Source: Hanstruepera flava (lineage in GTDB: Bacteria; Bacteroidota; Bacteroidia; Flavobacteriales; Flavobacteriaceae). Taken from it: a stretch of DNA of 64,000 nt. Location: assembly GCF_023634025.1 (NCBI RefSeq), contig NZ_JALJCW010000003.1:310001-374000 (forward strand), written 5' to 3'. The notes beneath the pieces were generated by a model that ran no database searches, was not told where the DNA came from, and saw only the letters and a list, made by a program, of their open reading frames with translations. The position numbers were made by a program, and so were the translations under genes. Positions 43,476 to 54,140 of this stretch are shown one piece after another; position 1 is the stretch's first letter, and each line of letters opens with the position of its first letter.

Positions 43476-44084
43476 ATGAAAGAAGATATTTTAAAAACAG
43501 CCGTTGATTTATTCTTAACCTATGGTTTTAAAAGTGTGACTATGGACGATATTGCCAATAATTTGGGCATATCTAAAAAAACCATTTATCAATACTTTGA
43601 AAACAAAACCATCTTGGTAGAAGAATCTGTTATGTACTTGTTCCAATTTATTTCAAGTGGTATAGAAGATATTAGGGACATGGAAAAAAACCCTATTGAG
43701 GAGATTTACGAGATCAAAAAATTCTTGATGCACAATCTTAAAGATGAAAAGTCATCACCACAATACCAGTTGGAAAAATATTATCCTAAAATATTTAAAG
43801 ACATAAAAGAGAAGCAATATTGCGTTATGGATGATTGTGTGAGTTGCAATTTAGAAAGAGGAAAAAAAATCGGCTTGTATAGGGAGAACCTCAATGTAAA
43901 CTTTATTTCTAAAATCTATTTTAATTGCATGATGTCATTAAAAGACAAAGGCCTTTTCCCTCTTGAGAATTTTTCAATGAAAACCCTTATGGATAACTAT
44001 CTTGAATATCACTTGCGTGGTATTTGCACGCCTAAAGGTCTTGAACTGTTAAATGAATATTTAAAAGTCAATCAATCAAATTAA
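43476..44084 (+). CDS. TetR/AcrR-family repressor of the efflux operon
   Basis: A 202-residue regulator from ATG 43476 (MKEDILKTAVDLFLTYGFKSVTMDDIANNLGISKKTIY is the HTH, residues 1-45). An in-frame TTG four codons earlier lies in the promoter and is rejected. The ligand-binding part holds three close cysteines (C116, C121, C124), which could respond to thiol-reactive compounds or metals (inference). It heads a four-gene cluster with TolC, adaptor and RND pump genes spaced 24, 21 and 36 bp apart. The inverted repeat at 43426-43453 is its probable operator. Confidence 0.93.
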   Translation: MKEDILKTAVDLFLTYGFKSVTMDDIANNLGISKKTIYQYFENKTILVEESVMYLFQFISSGIEDIRDMEKNPIEEIYEIKKFLMHNLKDEKSSPQYQLEKYYPKIFKDIKEKQYCVMDDCVSCNLERGKKIGLYRENLNVNFISKIYFNCMMSLKDKGLFPLENFSMKTLMDNYLEYHLRGICTPKGLELLNEYLKVNQSN

Positions 44085-44108
44085 AACCCTACAGAAAAAA
44101 AACTATTC

Positions 44109-45449
44109 ATGAAACACATTATTTATTTAATAGGTTTTCTTTTTACCTCATTAACATTTGGTCAGGAAAACTCATATAGCTTTACATTACAAGAAGCAAT
44201 AGATTTTGCTCTTGAAAATAATAGAAATGCAAAAAATGCCATTCGCGATGTTGAAATTGCAGAAAAGGAAAAATGGGAAACCACTGCAACAGGTTTACCA
44301 CAAATAAATGGTAATATAGATTATCAAAACTGGATTAAACAACAGATTTCGTTATTGCCTGGCGAAATTGCCGGTGGAGAACCAGGTACTTTTGTGCCGG
44401 TAACATTTGGAACACAACAAAGTATGGTTGCAGGTGCGACTTTAACACAATTACTTTTTGATGGCTCTTATCTAGTTGGACTTCAAGCAGCTAAAGTATA
44501 TTTGTTAATCTCTGAAAACTCTAAAGTAAAAACAGATTTAGAAGTGAGAAAAGCTGTAATTAATGCCTATGGCAATGTATTACTTGCTGACGAAAGTTTA
44601 ACAATTGTAGAAAACAATATAGCTGTTTTAGAAAAGAACCTTAATGAAACTACAAAAATTTATGAAAATGGGTTGGGCGAAGAAGAAAGTGTCGAGCAGC
44701 TTCAAATAACTTTATCGAGTTTAAAGAGCTACTTAAACAATAATATTCGCTTGAGAGATTTAGCCTATAAAATGTTCAATATTACATTAGGCCTAGATGT
44801 AAATTCCAACACCACTTTATCTGATGATTTGGAAACGTTAACCCTTCAAAATATTTCGCTTGATTTATTAAATACAGATGATAGTGTAGAAAACGCTATC
44901 GATTATCGTATAGCCTCAAATTATATGGAAACGCAAGAGCTTTTATTAAAACTTGAAAAAAGCGCATACTTACCACGTTTAAATGGTTTTGTATCTGCTG
45001 GCTACAATGGTTTTAGTGAAGAATTCACTTTTGCCAATAATAATCAAAATTGGTTTGGTCAAGCACAATTTGGTGTATCCATGAATATCCCAATCTTTAG
45101 TTCTGGATTAAGACGTGCTTCAGTGCAGCGTGCTAAAATTGAAGTGGCCAAAGCAGAAGAAGAGTTAACAGAAGTGGAACAACAGTTGCAATTTCAAATT
45201 GCAAGCGCCAAGAGTGATTATCAATTTGCCATAGAAGAATATGACAATAAAAAAGAGAATTTAGACCTTGCAGAACGTATCGAATCTAAAAACGAAACCA
45301 AGTTTTTTGAAGGTATTGCTTCCAGTTTTGACTTGAGACAAGCACAAACACAATTATATACTGCCCAGCAAGAATACTTGCAAGCCATGTTTAATGTCAT
45401 TGCTAAAAAGGCAGAATTAGAAACCATATTAAACACCGTTAAATTTTAA
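44109..45449 (+). CDS. TolC-family outer-membrane efflux protein
   Basis: A 446-residue outer-membrane channel. A signal peptide (MKHIIYLIGFLFTSLTFGQ) is followed by two outer-membrane efflux repeats of long coiled-coil helices (about 20-215 and 240-440). The first repeat opens SFTLQEAIDFALENNRNAKNA and the second holds AQFGVSMNIPIFSSGLRRASVQRAK. It is the exit duct for the RND pump encoded two genes on. It is second in the tetR operon. Confidence 0.95.
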   Translation: MKHIIYLIGFLFTSLTFGQENSYSFTLQEAIDFALENNRNAKNAIRDVEIAEKEKWETTATGLPQINGNIDYQNWIKQQISLLPGEIAGGEPGTFVPVTFGTQQSMVAGATLTQLLFDGSYLVGLQAAKVYLLISENSKVKTDLEVRKAVINAYGNVLLADESLTIVENNIAVLEKNLNETTKIYENGLGEEESVEQLQITLSSLKSYLNNNIRLRDLAYKMFNITLGLDVNSNTTLSDDLETLTLQNISLDLLNTDDSVENAIDYRIASNYMETQELLLKLEKSAYLPRLNGFVSAGYNGFSEEFTFANNNQNWFGQAQFGVSMNIPIFSSGLRRASVQRAKIEVAKAEEELTEVEQQLQFQIASAKSDYQFAIEEYDNKKENLDLAERIESKNETKFFEGIASSFDLRQAQTQLYTAQQEYLQAMFNVIAKKAELETILNTVKF

Positions 45450-45470
45450 GCTATTACAATACAAACAAAC

Positions 45471-46649
45471 ATGAAAAATATACTTTCACTAATATTAATT
45501 ACTATTTTACTTGCTTCATGTGGAGGCGAAAAGAAAAAAACTGTAGAAGACGTCATTGCAACTCAAGATTTATCTCAAATTAGAGCTAAAAAAGACGAAA
45601 TATCCAATAAGCAACTTGAACTTGCCGAACAAATAAAATTACTGGATGAAGAAATTTCAAAACTAGATACCAATAAAAAAGTATCTTTAATTACAACCTT
45701 TACAGCCAAAGAAGAAGTTTTTGATCATTATTTAGAACTTCAAGGTAACGTAACTACCAAAACCCTTTTGACTATAACACCTGAATACAATGGCATATTA
45801 ACTCATGTTTATGTAAAAGAAGGTCAAAAAGTAAGTAAAGGACAGACACTTGCTAAAATTGATGATGGTGGTTTAAGCCAACAATTGGCCCAAATGCAAA
45901 TACAAACCGAATTGGCTAAAACAACTTATGAACGCCAAAAGCGCTTATGGGATCAAAACATTGGTAGTGAAATTCAATATCTGCAAGCAAAATCCAATTA
46001 CGAAGCTCAAGAAAAAGCCATCAGTCAACTAAACCAACAAATAGCCAAAACTGTTGTAAAAGCACCATTTTCTGGAACTATTGATGATATAATAACCGAA
46101 GAAGGAAACGTAGTTGCTGCCGGAACATCACCTTTAATGAGGTTAGTAAACCTTAACGACATGTACGTTGAAACTGAAGTACCCGAAAGCCATTTAACCA
46201 CAGTTACAAAAGGCAAGAAAGTGTTGGTTGAGTTACCTGTTTTAGGAGAAACAATAGACACTAAAATTCGTCAAGCAAGTGATTTCATTAATCCAGCTAA
46301 CCGAACTTTTAAAATTGAAGTTCCTGTTCCTAATAAGGATAAAACTATTAAGCCAAACTTGACTGCCAAGTTAAAAATCAACGATTACACTAATCCAAAA
46401 GCAATATTGATTCCTCAAAGTATTATTTCAGAAAATGCTCATGGCGAACAATATATTTATGTGGTCAAAGACAAAAAAGATAACATTGGAACTACCCAAC
46501 GTGTCATTATTAAAACAGGTAAAACCCAAGGTGATTTTATCGAAATTTTGGACGGTTTAAAAGTTAATGATGAAATAATTCAAGAAGGTGCTCGTAGCGT
46601 TAAAGAAGGGCAATCTGTAGAAGTCATCAATCTTGAAGAAAACGAATAG
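45471..46649 (+). CDS. RND efflux periplasmic adaptor (HlyD/AcrA-like) lipoprotein
   Basis: A 392-residue membrane fusion protein. The lipobox is LLASC (Cys17). An unusual N-terminal coiled coil (about 35-68) precedes the lipoyl/barrel-sandwich halves (EYNGILTHVYVKEGQKVSKGQ and VVKAPFSGTIDDIITEEG), with a helical hairpin between them (about 140-185). A beta-barrel and membrane-proximal domain follow (about 225-390). It bridges the pump and the TolC-like duct. It is third in the operon. Confidence 0.95.
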   Translation: MKNILSLILITILLASCGGEKKKTVEDVIATQDLSQIRAKKDEISNKQLELAEQIKLLDEEISKLDTNKKVSLITTFTAKEEVFDHYLELQGNVTTKTLLTITPEYNGILTHVYVKEGQKVSKGQTLAKIDDGGLSQQLAQMQIQTELAKTTYERQKRLWDQNIGSEIQYLQAKSNYEAQEKAISQLNQQIAKTVVKAPFSGTIDDIITEEGNVVAAGTSPLMRLVNLNDMYVETEVPESHLTTVTKGKKVLVELPVLGETIDTKIRQASDFINPANRTFKIEVPVPNKDKTIKPNLTAKLKINDYTNPKAILIPQSIISENAHGEQYIYVVKDKKDNIGTTQRVIIKTGKTQGDFIEILDGLKVNDEIIQEGARSVKEGQSVEVINLEENE

Positions 46650-46685
46650 AAATCCTCCTCTTTAAAAAGACTAAAGACATTTCCC

Positions 46686-49600
46686 ATGACCGAACAACAA
46701 AAAAAAGTAAATAAAGAGTTTAGATTATCCTCTTGGGCCATAGAGAACAAAACCACTATGTATGTGTTGATTGTTCTCTTCTTATTACTTGGTATTAGTG
46801 CCTTTTTCAGTATGCCAAGAGAGAATTTCCCAGAGGTTAACGAAACCAAAATATATGTGAGTTCTATGTACTTTGGCAACACTGCTGAAGATATAGAAAA
46901 GTTAATCACTGATCCTTTAGAAGATAAGTTAAAAACCGTAAGTAATGTAGTAGAAATTACCTCAACATCTCAAGAGGATTTTTCTATGATTGTTGTGGAG
47001 TTTGATGAAAACATAACAGTTGATGCTGCGAAACAAAAGGTAAAAGATCAAATTGATACTGAAACATCTTCTGAAGATTGGCCAACCTTTAATGGAGCCA
47101 AAGTTGAGCCCAATGTTTTTGAGTTGAGCATGTCTGAAGAAATGCCAATCATGAACATTAATATTTCTGGGGACTATCCTGTAGATAAATTAAAGGAATA
47201 CGGTGAATATCTTGAAGATGAAATTGAAAATCTACTGGAAATTAAGCAAGTAGATATTCGTGGGGCACAGGAAAAAGAAGTAGAAGTAGCCGTTGATATT
47301 TACAAAATGATGGCTGCCCAAGTGAGTTTTGATGATATTACAGGAGCCATTCAAGGTGGCAACATGACCATGTCCGCAGGTAATTTAATAACCAGTGGAC
47401 AGCGACGTACCATCCGTATTTTAGGTGAAATAGAAAAGCCTTCAGATCTTAAGAATTTTGTAGTCAAATCTGAACATAATAACCCTATTTACCTAAAAGA
47501 CATTGCCACTATTTCTTTTAAAGAAAAAGATAGAACCACCTACGCACGCGATTTTGGAAAACGTGTTGTCATGCTCGACGTAAAAAAGCGGGCTGGCATG
47601 AATATGGTTGATGCAACGACCCAAGTAAGAGAAATAGTAAAAAATGCCGAGGAGAATGTTTTTCCCAAAGACTTAAACATTTCAATTACCAACGATCAGT
47701 CCAACGTAACTATTACTATGGTTGACGACTTGGTTAACAACATTATTTTTGGGGTTATTCTAGTGGTAACGGTACTTATGTTCTTTTTAGGTTTCAAAAA
47801 TGCACTTTTTGTTGGCTTTGCAATACCTATGTCTATGTTTATGTCCATATTTCTATTAAGTACTTTGGGTTACACTCTAAATGTTATGATTCTTTTTGGA
47901 CTCATCATGGGACTAGGTATGCTAGTAGACAATGGAATTGTGGTAGTAGAAAATGTCTATAGACTTATGGATGAAGAAGGCATGAGTCGTATTCAAGCTG
48001 CCAAAAAAGGAATTGGCGAAATAGCATTTCCTATTATTATTTCCACTGCAACTACTGTAGCCGCATTTATCCCGCTTGGTTTGTGGCCAGGAATTATGGG
48101 AGAATTTATGATTCTTTTACCTATAACACTTTCAACAGTATTAGGTTCTTCATTGCTTGTCGCTATATTTTTCAACTCTGTTTTGGTTTCACAATTTATG
48201 AGTGTTGAGGATTTCAATATTACATTCAAGAAAAGAGTAACTACAACTATCATCATGGTAGTACTTGGAATATTGATTTTTGTATTTGGAGGAATTTACA
48301 AAGGCCTTGGAACACTTTTAATATTTGTGGCCATTATGCTATGGATATATAGACTCGTATTAAGAGGGTGGATAGATTTTTTCCAAACAAAAGTCCTTAC
48401 ACGATTGGAAAATTGGTATGAAAAACAATTACGCAGTGCTTTAACAGGTTGGAAAGGCTGGAAGCCTTATGTGTTAATTGTTGGAACTTTTCTGTTGCTT
48501 TTTATAGCATTTGGAGCTTTTGGATGGTCTTTGGGAATTCAACGTACCGAAGTACAATTTTTCCCAGATAACAAACCAAACCAAATTATAGTTTACATTG
48601 AATATCCTGAAGGTACTGATATTGAAAAAACTAATGAGATTACCAAGTCCATTGAAAAACGGGTCTATAATATTTTAAATGATGCTGTTTACATGGATGG
48701 CGACCATAATTTCATGGTAGAAAGTGCTGTATCACAAGTTGGTGAAGGTGCTGGAAATCCACAAACAGATATTGGCACAACCGAAATGCCTCACCGAGGA
48801 AAAATTACAGCTTCTATGAGGGAGTTTAAATTTAGACGTGGGCTAGACAGTCAAGATTTGCTTGAAAAAGTCCAAAAAGATTTGGTTGGCATCTATCCTG
48901 GAGTTTTAATTTCTGTTGAAAAAAATGCAGATGGACCACCTGTTGGACATCCAATTAATATAGAGCTTCAAGGTCAAGATTATGATGAATTAATCGTGAC
49001 TGCGGAGAAAATGAGAAACTATATTAACTCAAAAAGTATTGCTGGTATAGATGAACTTAAAATAGATGTGAACAAAGACAAACCTGCAATGCAAGTTGTT
49101 ATTGACAGAAAAAAAGCAGGAGAGCTAGGTGTCAATGCTTCTCAAGTAGGAAACCAGCTGCGTAACTCTATTTTTGGTGTAAAAGCAGGTATTTACAAAG
49201 AACATGGCGAGGATTACGATGTGTACGTAAGATTCAATGAAGAAAACAGATATAATACCAGTGCTTTATTCAATCAAAAAATCACCTTTAGAGACATGGC
49301 ATCTGGGCAGATAAAAGAGATTCCTGTATCTGCTGTTGCCCAACAAACCAATAACTCTGGGTTTAGTTCTATAAAACATAAGAATACCAAAAGAGTCGTA
49401 ACTGTTTATTCGGCTTTGGCTCCCGGTTACACTGATGCAACTGCGGTTGTTAGTAAAATTCAGCATGAAATGCAAAGCTTTACCGAGCTTCCAAATAATA
49501 TTTCAATAGATTATACAGGACAAATAGAGGAACAGAATAAAGAAATGACTTTTCTGGTTAGCGCTTTTTTTATTGGTCTTTTCCTCATATTTTTCATCTT

Positions 49601-50198
49601 AATTTTTCAATTTAATTCTGTTTCCAAACCTGGCATCATCATGATAGCTATCTTTTTAAGCTTCATTGGAGTATTTGGAGGTATGGTTATATTTAAGCAA
49701 CCCTTTGTTATTATGATGACCATGATGGGAATTATTTCTCTTGCTGGAATTGTGGTTAATAATGGTGTTGTACTTCTCGATTATGCACAACTATTAATTG
49801 ACAGAAAAAAAGTAGATAATAATCTTGAAAAAGAAGATTACTTAAACAATGTTGATTTGTTTGAATCAATTGTTAAAGCTGGAAAAGCACGTTTGCGTCC
49901 AGTTCTTTTAACAGCCATTACTACTATTTTTGGTTTAATACCGCTAGCGATAGGGTTCAATATTAACTTCTTCACTTTAATGAGTGAATTTGACCCAAAA
50001 ATTTATTTTGGTGGAGACAATGTTGTTTTCTGGAGTCCATTGGCATGGGCAGTAATATATGGCTTGTTTATAGCAACCTTCTTAACCTTAATTGTAGTTC
50101 CTATACTGTTTTTCCTAATCATGAAATTCAAAATGTGGTTAAATGTAAAACGCAAAGGTAATTTACAAATTGAAAGAGAATCATTATCCCTTAAATAA
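46686..50198 (+). CDS. RND efflux pump, inner-membrane transporter subunit
   Basis: A 1170-residue AcrB-type transporter. The first transmembrane helix is at 20-37, porter domains are at about 40-340 and 660-950, and helix blocks are at about 350-590 and 960-1150. An extra hydrophobic segment near 525-555 explains the length above 1040. The proton-relay positions differ from AcrB: VDN at D415-N416 replaces Asp-Asp, and V-N-N at N1025 replaces the Lys of helix 10. It is likely still an active pump, possibly with a different relay or ion. It is last in the tetR-tolC-adaptor operon; substrate unknown. Confidence 0.95.
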   Translation: MTEQQKKVNKEFRLSSWAIENKTTMYVLIVLFLLLGISAFFSMPRENFPEVNETKIYVSSMYFGNTAEDIEKLITDPLEDKLKTVSNVVEITSTSQEDFSMIVVEFDENITVDAAKQKVKDQIDTETSSEDWPTFNGAKVEPNVFELSMSEEMPIMNINISGDYPVDKLKEYGEYLEDEIENLLEIKQVDIRGAQEKEVEVAVDIYKMMAAQVSFDDITGAIQGGNMTMSAGNLITSGQRRTIRILGEIEKPSDLKNFVVKSEHNNPIYLKDIATISFKEKDRTTYARDFGKRVVMLDVKKRAGMNMVDATTQVREIVKNAEENVFPKDLNISITNDQSNVTITMVDDLVNNIIFGVILVVTVLMFFLGFKNALFVGFAIPMSMFMSIFLLSTLGYTLNVMILFGLIMGLGMLVDNGIVVVENVYRLMDEEGMSRIQAAKKGIGEIAFPIIISTATTVAAFIPLGLWPGIMGEFMILLPITLSTVLGSSLLVAIFFNSVLVSQFMSVEDFNITFKKRVTTTIIMVVLGILIFVFGGIYKGLGTLLIFVAIMLWIYRLVLRGWIDFFQTKVLTRLENWYEKQLRSALTGWKGWKPYVLIVGTFLLLFIAFGAFGWSLGIQRTEVQFFPDNKPNQIIVYIEYPEGTDIEKTNEITKSIEKRVYNILNDAVYMDGDHNFMVESAVSQVGEGAGNPQTDIGTTEMPHRGKITASMREFKFRRGLDSQDLLEKVQKDLVGIYPGVLISVEKNADGPPVGHPINIELQGQDYDELIVTAEKMRNYINSKSIAGIDELKIDVNKDKPAMQVVIDRKKAGELGVNASQVGNQLRNSIFGVKAGIYKEHGEDYDVYVRFNEENRYNTSALFNQKITFRDMASGQIKEIPVSAVAQQTNNSGFSSIKHKNTKRVVTVYSALAPGYTDATAVVSKIQHEMQSFTELPNNISIDYTGQIEEQNKEMTFLVSAFFIGLFLIFFILIFQFNSVSKPGIIMIAIFLSFIGVFGGMVIFKQPFVIMMTMMGIISLAGIVVNNGVVLLDYAQLLIDRKKVDNNLEKEDYLNNVDLFESIVKAGKARLRPVLLTAITTIFGLIPLAIGFNINFFTLMSEFDPKIYFGGDNVVFWSPLAWAVIYGLFIATFLTLIVVPILFFLIMKFKMWLNVKRKGNLQIERESLSLK

Positions 50199-50220
50199 AG
50201 GATGGATTAATAGCAGAAAG

Positions 50221-50246
50221 AGCCTTAACAATTGTTGAGGCTTTTT
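50221..50246 (+). terminator. intrinsic terminator of the efflux operon
   Basis: AGCCTTAAC and GTTGAGGCT pair (one G-U) around an AATT-type loop and run into five T. Confidence 0.8.
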
Positions 50247-50270
50247 CATTTAATAATCATTTAACTTCAT

Positions 50271-50278
50271 TAAATTTG
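50271..50278 (+). promoter_or_regulatory. -7 promoter element of aspS
   Basis: TAAATTTG, 18 bp before the ATG at 50297; matches TAnnTTTG. Confidence 0.58.
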
Positions 50279-50296
50279 CAGCTCTAAATTTTGGTT

Positions 50297-52051
50297 ATGT
50301 ATAGAAGTCATAATTGTGGTGAATTAAGGTCATCACACATCAACAAAGAAGTTACATTAGCAGGATGGGTTCAAAAATCTCGTGATAAAGGGTTTATTGT
50401 TTGGGTAGACTTACGAGACCGGTATGGTATTACCCAATTGGTTTTTGACGAAGAACGCACATCAAAAGACATGATGGAAAAAGCCCAAGACTTAGGGCGT
50501 GAATTTGTTATCCAAGTCACTGGTAAAGTCATTGAACGAGCTTCAAAAAACCCTAACATGCCTACTGGTGACATTGAAATATTGGTTTCAGAATTAACCA
50601 TTTTAAATGAGGCTAAACTTCCGCCTTTTACTATTGAAGACAAAACTGATGGCGGTGAAGATTTACGTATGAAATATCGCTATTTAGACATTCGCCGTAA
50701 CCCAGTTAAAAACAGTTTGATTTTTAGACATAAAGTCACTCAAGAAGTCCGAAATTACTTATCGAAAGAAGGTTTTATTGAAGTAGAAACGCCTTATTTA
50801 ATTAAATCTACTCCTGAAGGTGCTCGTGATTTTGTAGTACCTAGTAGAATGAATGAGGGACAGTTTTACGCACTTCCGCAATCACCACAAACGTTTAAGC
50901 AATTGCTTATGGTTGGTGGTATGGATAAGTATTTTCAAATTGTTAAATGCTTTAGAGATGAAGATTTACGTGCAGATAGACAGCCAGAATTTACGCAGAT
51001 TGACTGTGAAATGGCTTTTATTGAGCAAGAAGATATTTTAAATGCTTTTGAAGGTTTAACACGTCATTTGTTAAAAGAAATTAATGGCGTTGTAGTTGAC
51101 AAGTTCCCAAGAATGCTTTATGATGATGCTATGCGTTTATACGGAAATGACAAGCCAGATATCCGTTTCGGGATGGAGTTTGGTGAATTAAACGAGGTAG
51201 CACAACATAAAGATTTCAACGTATTTAATTCAGCGGAATTGGTTGTGGGAATTGCTGTCCCTGCAGGAAATGCTTACACCAGAAAAGAAATCGACAAGTT
51301 GATTGATTGGGTTAAGCGCCCACAAGTTGGTGCTTTAGGTATGGTATATTGTCGTTGTAATGATGATGGTTCCTTTAAATCTTCAGTTGATAAGTTCTAC
51401 AATCAAGATGATTTAGCCAAATGGGCAGAAGTAACCGGAGCTAAACCTGGCGATTTAATTTGTGTGCTTTCTGGTGACACCAACAAAGTAAGAACGCAAT
51501 TGAGTGCCTTACGCATGGAGTTAGCCGAGCGTTTAGGGTTAAGAAAACCTGATGAATTTGCACCACTTTGGGTCATGGATTTCCCTCTATTGGAATGGGA
51601 TGAAGATACCGAACGCTATCATGCTATGCACCACCCATTTACATCACCAAAACCCGGACAAATTGAATTATTGAAAACCGATCCTGGTGCTGTAAAAGCC
51701 AATGCTTATGATTTAGTTTTAAACGGAAACGAGATTGGTGGAGGCTCTATAAGAATCCACGATAAAGAAACCCAAGCCTTAATGTTTGATTATTTAGGTT
51801 TCACTGAAGAGGAAGCTAAAGCGCAATTTGGGTTCTTAATGGATGCGTTTCAATATGGTGCACCTCCACATGGTGGTTTAGCTTTTGGATTAGATAGGTT
51901 GGTAGCCATTTTAGGTGGCCAGGAAACCATTCGTGATTTCATTGCATTTCCAAAAAACAATGCAGGACGTGATGTTATGATTGATGCGCCTGCTCCTATA
52001 GATGACGAGCAATTAAAAGAACTCAATTTAAAACTCAATTTAAATTCGTAA
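50297..52051 (+). CDS. aspS: aspartyl-tRNA synthetase
   Basis: A 584-residue class II synthetase from ATG 50297 ([25 protein letters not shown]). An in-frame TTG two codons upstream is unnecessary. The OB-fold anticodon-binding domain is 1-105. Catalytic motif 2 is in [18 protein letters not shown] and motif 3 in [15 protein letters not shown]. The bacterial GAD insertion is about 290-420. The C-terminal [17 protein letters not shown] is typical. It is monocistronic between two terminators. Confidence 0.98.
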   Translation: MYRSHNCGELRSSHINKEVTLAGWVQKSRDKGFIVWVDLRDRYGITQLVFDEERTSKDMMEKAQDLGREFVIQVTGKVIERASKNPNMPTGDIEILVSELTILNEAKLPPFTIEDKTDGGEDLRMKYRYLDIRRNPVKNSLIFRHKVTQEVRNYLSKEGFIEVETPYLIKSTPEGARDFVVPSRMNEGQFYALPQSPQTFKQLLMVGGMDKYFQIVKCFRDEDLRADRQPEFTQIDCEMAFIEQEDILNAFEGLTRHLLKEINGVVVDKFPRMLYDDAMRLYGNDKPDIRFGMEFGELNEVAQHKDFNVFNSAELVVGIAVPAGNAYTRKEIDKLIDWVKRPQVGALGMVYCRCNDDGSFKSSVDKFYNQDDLAKWAEVTGAKPGDLICVLSGDTNKVRTQLSALRMELAERLGLRKPDEFAPLWVMDFPLLEWDEDTERYHAMHHPFTSPKPGQIELLKTDPGAVKANAYDLVLNGNEIGGGSIRIHDKETQALMFDYLGFTEEEAKAQFGFLMDAFQYGAPPHGGLAFGLDRLVAILGGQETIRDFIAFPKNNAGRDVMIDAPAPIDDEQLKELNLKLNLNS

Positions 52052-52055
52052 CAAT

Positions 52056-52082
52056 AAAATCCCGCTAAAGCGGGATTTTTTA
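52056..52082 (+). terminator. intrinsic terminator after aspS
   Basis: AAAATCCCGC-TAAA-GCGGGATTTT, followed by further T. Confidence 0.92.
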
Positions 52083-52095
52083 GTAGATTTAATTG

Positions 52096-53898
52096 ATGGC
52101 TAAACAGAATTATATTAAGCGATTTTTGATTTGGAAGTATAGAAATATTTCTCAAAAAAACTTTGTTTATATATTAAGTGTAGTTGTTGGTTTACTTGCA
52201 GGAGTTGCAGCTGTAACTTTAAAGAATATTACTTTTACAATTCAATCTGCATTAGAGCATGGTATAGTATTTTCGCAAAATCAGCTCTATTTTATTTTAC
52301 CAATTATAGGGTTGCTATTAGTTTATATTTTAAAGAAATTCTTTTTTAATAAACCCCTGGAGCCTTCGGTTCCAAAATTCGTGAAAAGAGCAATTCCTTC
52401 TTTACTTTACTCTTTATTGCGCCAAAAAGGGCTATTGTCCTACAAACTCATATATCATCCTTTAATTATGGCTCCACTTACAGTGGGTTTTGGTGGTTCG
52501 GTTGGACTTTTAGGACCTTCAATAACTTCAGGTTCCGCCATCAGTTCTAATTTAAGCCGGATGTTACATGTTGATAAAAAAACACGAACATTATTAATTG
52601 CTTGTGCTACAGCTGGTGCTGTAGCTTCCATGTTTAAATCACCTATAGCCGCTATTGTATTTGCTGTAGAAGTCTTTAGCCTTGATTTGACATTTGCTTC
52701 ATTATTGCCATTGCTTATTGCTTCCATTTCTTCTGTTTTAACATCCTATTTCTTTTTAGGAGATGAAGTACTTTTTAATTTTAATGTTTCTGATAAGTTT
52801 ACCTTGTATGATACTGCATTTTACATCATTTTAGGTATTGGCACAGGTATAGCATCCATTTATTTTACTAAAATTTATTTTGCTATTTATGCCTTTTTTG
52901 ACCGTTTTAAAACACGTTTTTCCAAATTACTAGTTGGTGGATTGGCTATTGGTGTTATGCTTTATTTTATTCCACCTTTATATGGTGAAGGGTTAAGCTT
53001 TACCAGAGATTTATTTGATGGAAATCATTTACACGCATTAGGTTCAACGTTATTTGATGACTATCTCGGGAATATATGGGTCGTCATTTTTCTATTAATT
53101 GGATTTACTTTTTTCAAGGCTATTGCAATGACCACAACTTTTGCTGCAGGTGGAGTTGGTGGTGTAATTGTACCTACTATGGTTATGGGTAGTGCATTGG
53201 GTAATGTTGTCGCTAAAATTATAAACAATATAGGTTTAGGGCATCAAGTATCTGAAGCAAATTTCACATTAATTGGAATGGCTGGATTAATAGCTGGTGT
53301 AATTCATGCTCCATTAACCGCAATTTTTTTAATTGCGGAAATTACAGGTGGATACGAATTGTTTTTACCGCTTATGATTACGGTAGCTATTTCATATATG
53401 ATTACAAAAAATTATATGGAACACACCATCTATACACGTGAATTGGCAGAGCGCGGTGATTTAATAACCCACAATAAAGATCAAAATGTATTGACATTAA
53501 TGACTATTGACAGTGTAATAGAAACCGATTTTATTACCTTAAATCCTGAAATGTCGCTAGGTGAAATGCTTCATTTTGGTGTAGCCAAATCAAATAGAAA
53601 CCTGTTTCCCGTAATAGATGACAATAACCGTCTAGTAGGCATTATTTTATTGGATGATATACGAAATATTATGTTTGACCAAGAACTATACAAATCAACA
53701 TCTGTTGAAACTTTTATGCAAATACCTCCAGGTGTTATTGATTATGAGAAAGATACTATGCGAACTGTTATGCAGAAATTTCAAGATTTAAATGTTTGGA
53801 ATTTACCCGTAGTCAAAAACGGATGCTATCTAGGTTTTGTATCAAAATCTAAACTATTAACAGCATATAGGCGTGAATTAATTAATTTTACATCGTAA
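52096..53898 (+). CDS. ClC-family chloride channel/transporter with CBS pair, gating Glu missing
   Basis: A 600-residue ClC protein from ATG 52096. About 18 membrane segments span 20-435, followed by two CBS domains (about 455-590) that may bind adenine nucleotides. The first selectivity region reads GGSVGLLGPS (134-142 region), so Leu139 stands where exchangers have the gating/proton Glu of GREGP. The later GGVGGVIVP replaces GxFxP with Val for Phe. Loss of that Glu usually uncouples proton exchange, so passive anion flow is expected (inference). It is followed 11 bp later by a small membrane protein gene. Confidence 0.92.
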   Translation: MAKQNYIKRFLIWKYRNISQKNFVYILSVVVGLLAGVAAVTLKNITFTIQSALEHGIVFSQNQLYFILPIIGLLLVYILKKFFFNKPLEPSVPKFVKRAIPSLLYSLLRQKGLLSYKLIYHPLIMAPLTVGFGGSVGLLGPSITSGSAISSNLSRMLHVDKKTRTLLIACATAGAVASMFKSPIAAIVFAVEVFSLDLTFASLLPLLIASISSVLTSYFFLGDEVLFNFNVSDKFTLYDTAFYIILGIGTGIASIYFTKIYFAIYAFFDRFKTRFSKLLVGGLAIGVMLYFIPPLYGEGLSFTRDLFDGNHLHALGSTLFDDYLGNIWVVIFLLIGFTFFKAIAMTTTFAAGGVGGVIVPTMVMGSALGNVVAKIINNIGLGHQVSEANFTLIGMAGLIAGVIHAPLTAIFLIAEITGGYELFLPLMITVAISYMITKNYMEHTIYTRELAERGDLITHNKDQNVLTLMTIDSVIETDFITLNPEMSLGEMLHFGVAKSNRNLFPVIDDNNRLVGIILLDDIRNIMFDQELYKSTSVETFMQIPPGVIDYEKDTMRTVMQKFQDLNVWNLPVVKNGCYLGFVSKSKLLTAYRRELINFTS

Positions 53899-53909
53899 AT
53901 ATAGTTGTA

Positions 53910-54140
53910 ATGAAATATATTATTGCCTTTCTCTTTATCATAGTTCTTGGAAGCATCACTATGGGATTTGTTTTAGATGTACCTTATTCAGAAAAACTTA
54001 TAGGAGGAGGCATAGCTGGTTTGGTATTTATTGTATTTCCTTTATTTTCTTGGTATCGTTGGAAAGACAGAAATGTTAAGGATTATTTATTGACTAAAGA
54101 AAATTTAGATAAAATGCGTGAGTTTAATGACGGTGATTAA
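53910..54140 (+). CDS. small two-helix membrane protein
   Basis: A 76-residue protein with two hydrophobic helices (about 3-22 and 31-48), a short loop with VPYSEK, and a basic then acidic cytosolic tail (WYRWKDRNVKDYLL). It follows the ClC gene by 11 bp and is probably co-transcribed with it. I do not recognise a family. Its stop overlaps the stop of the convergent tadA gene. Confidence 0.78.
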   Translation: MKYIIAFLFIIVLGSITMGFVLDVPYSEKLIGGGIAGLVFIVFPLFSWYRWKDRNVKDYLLTKENLDKMREFNDGD

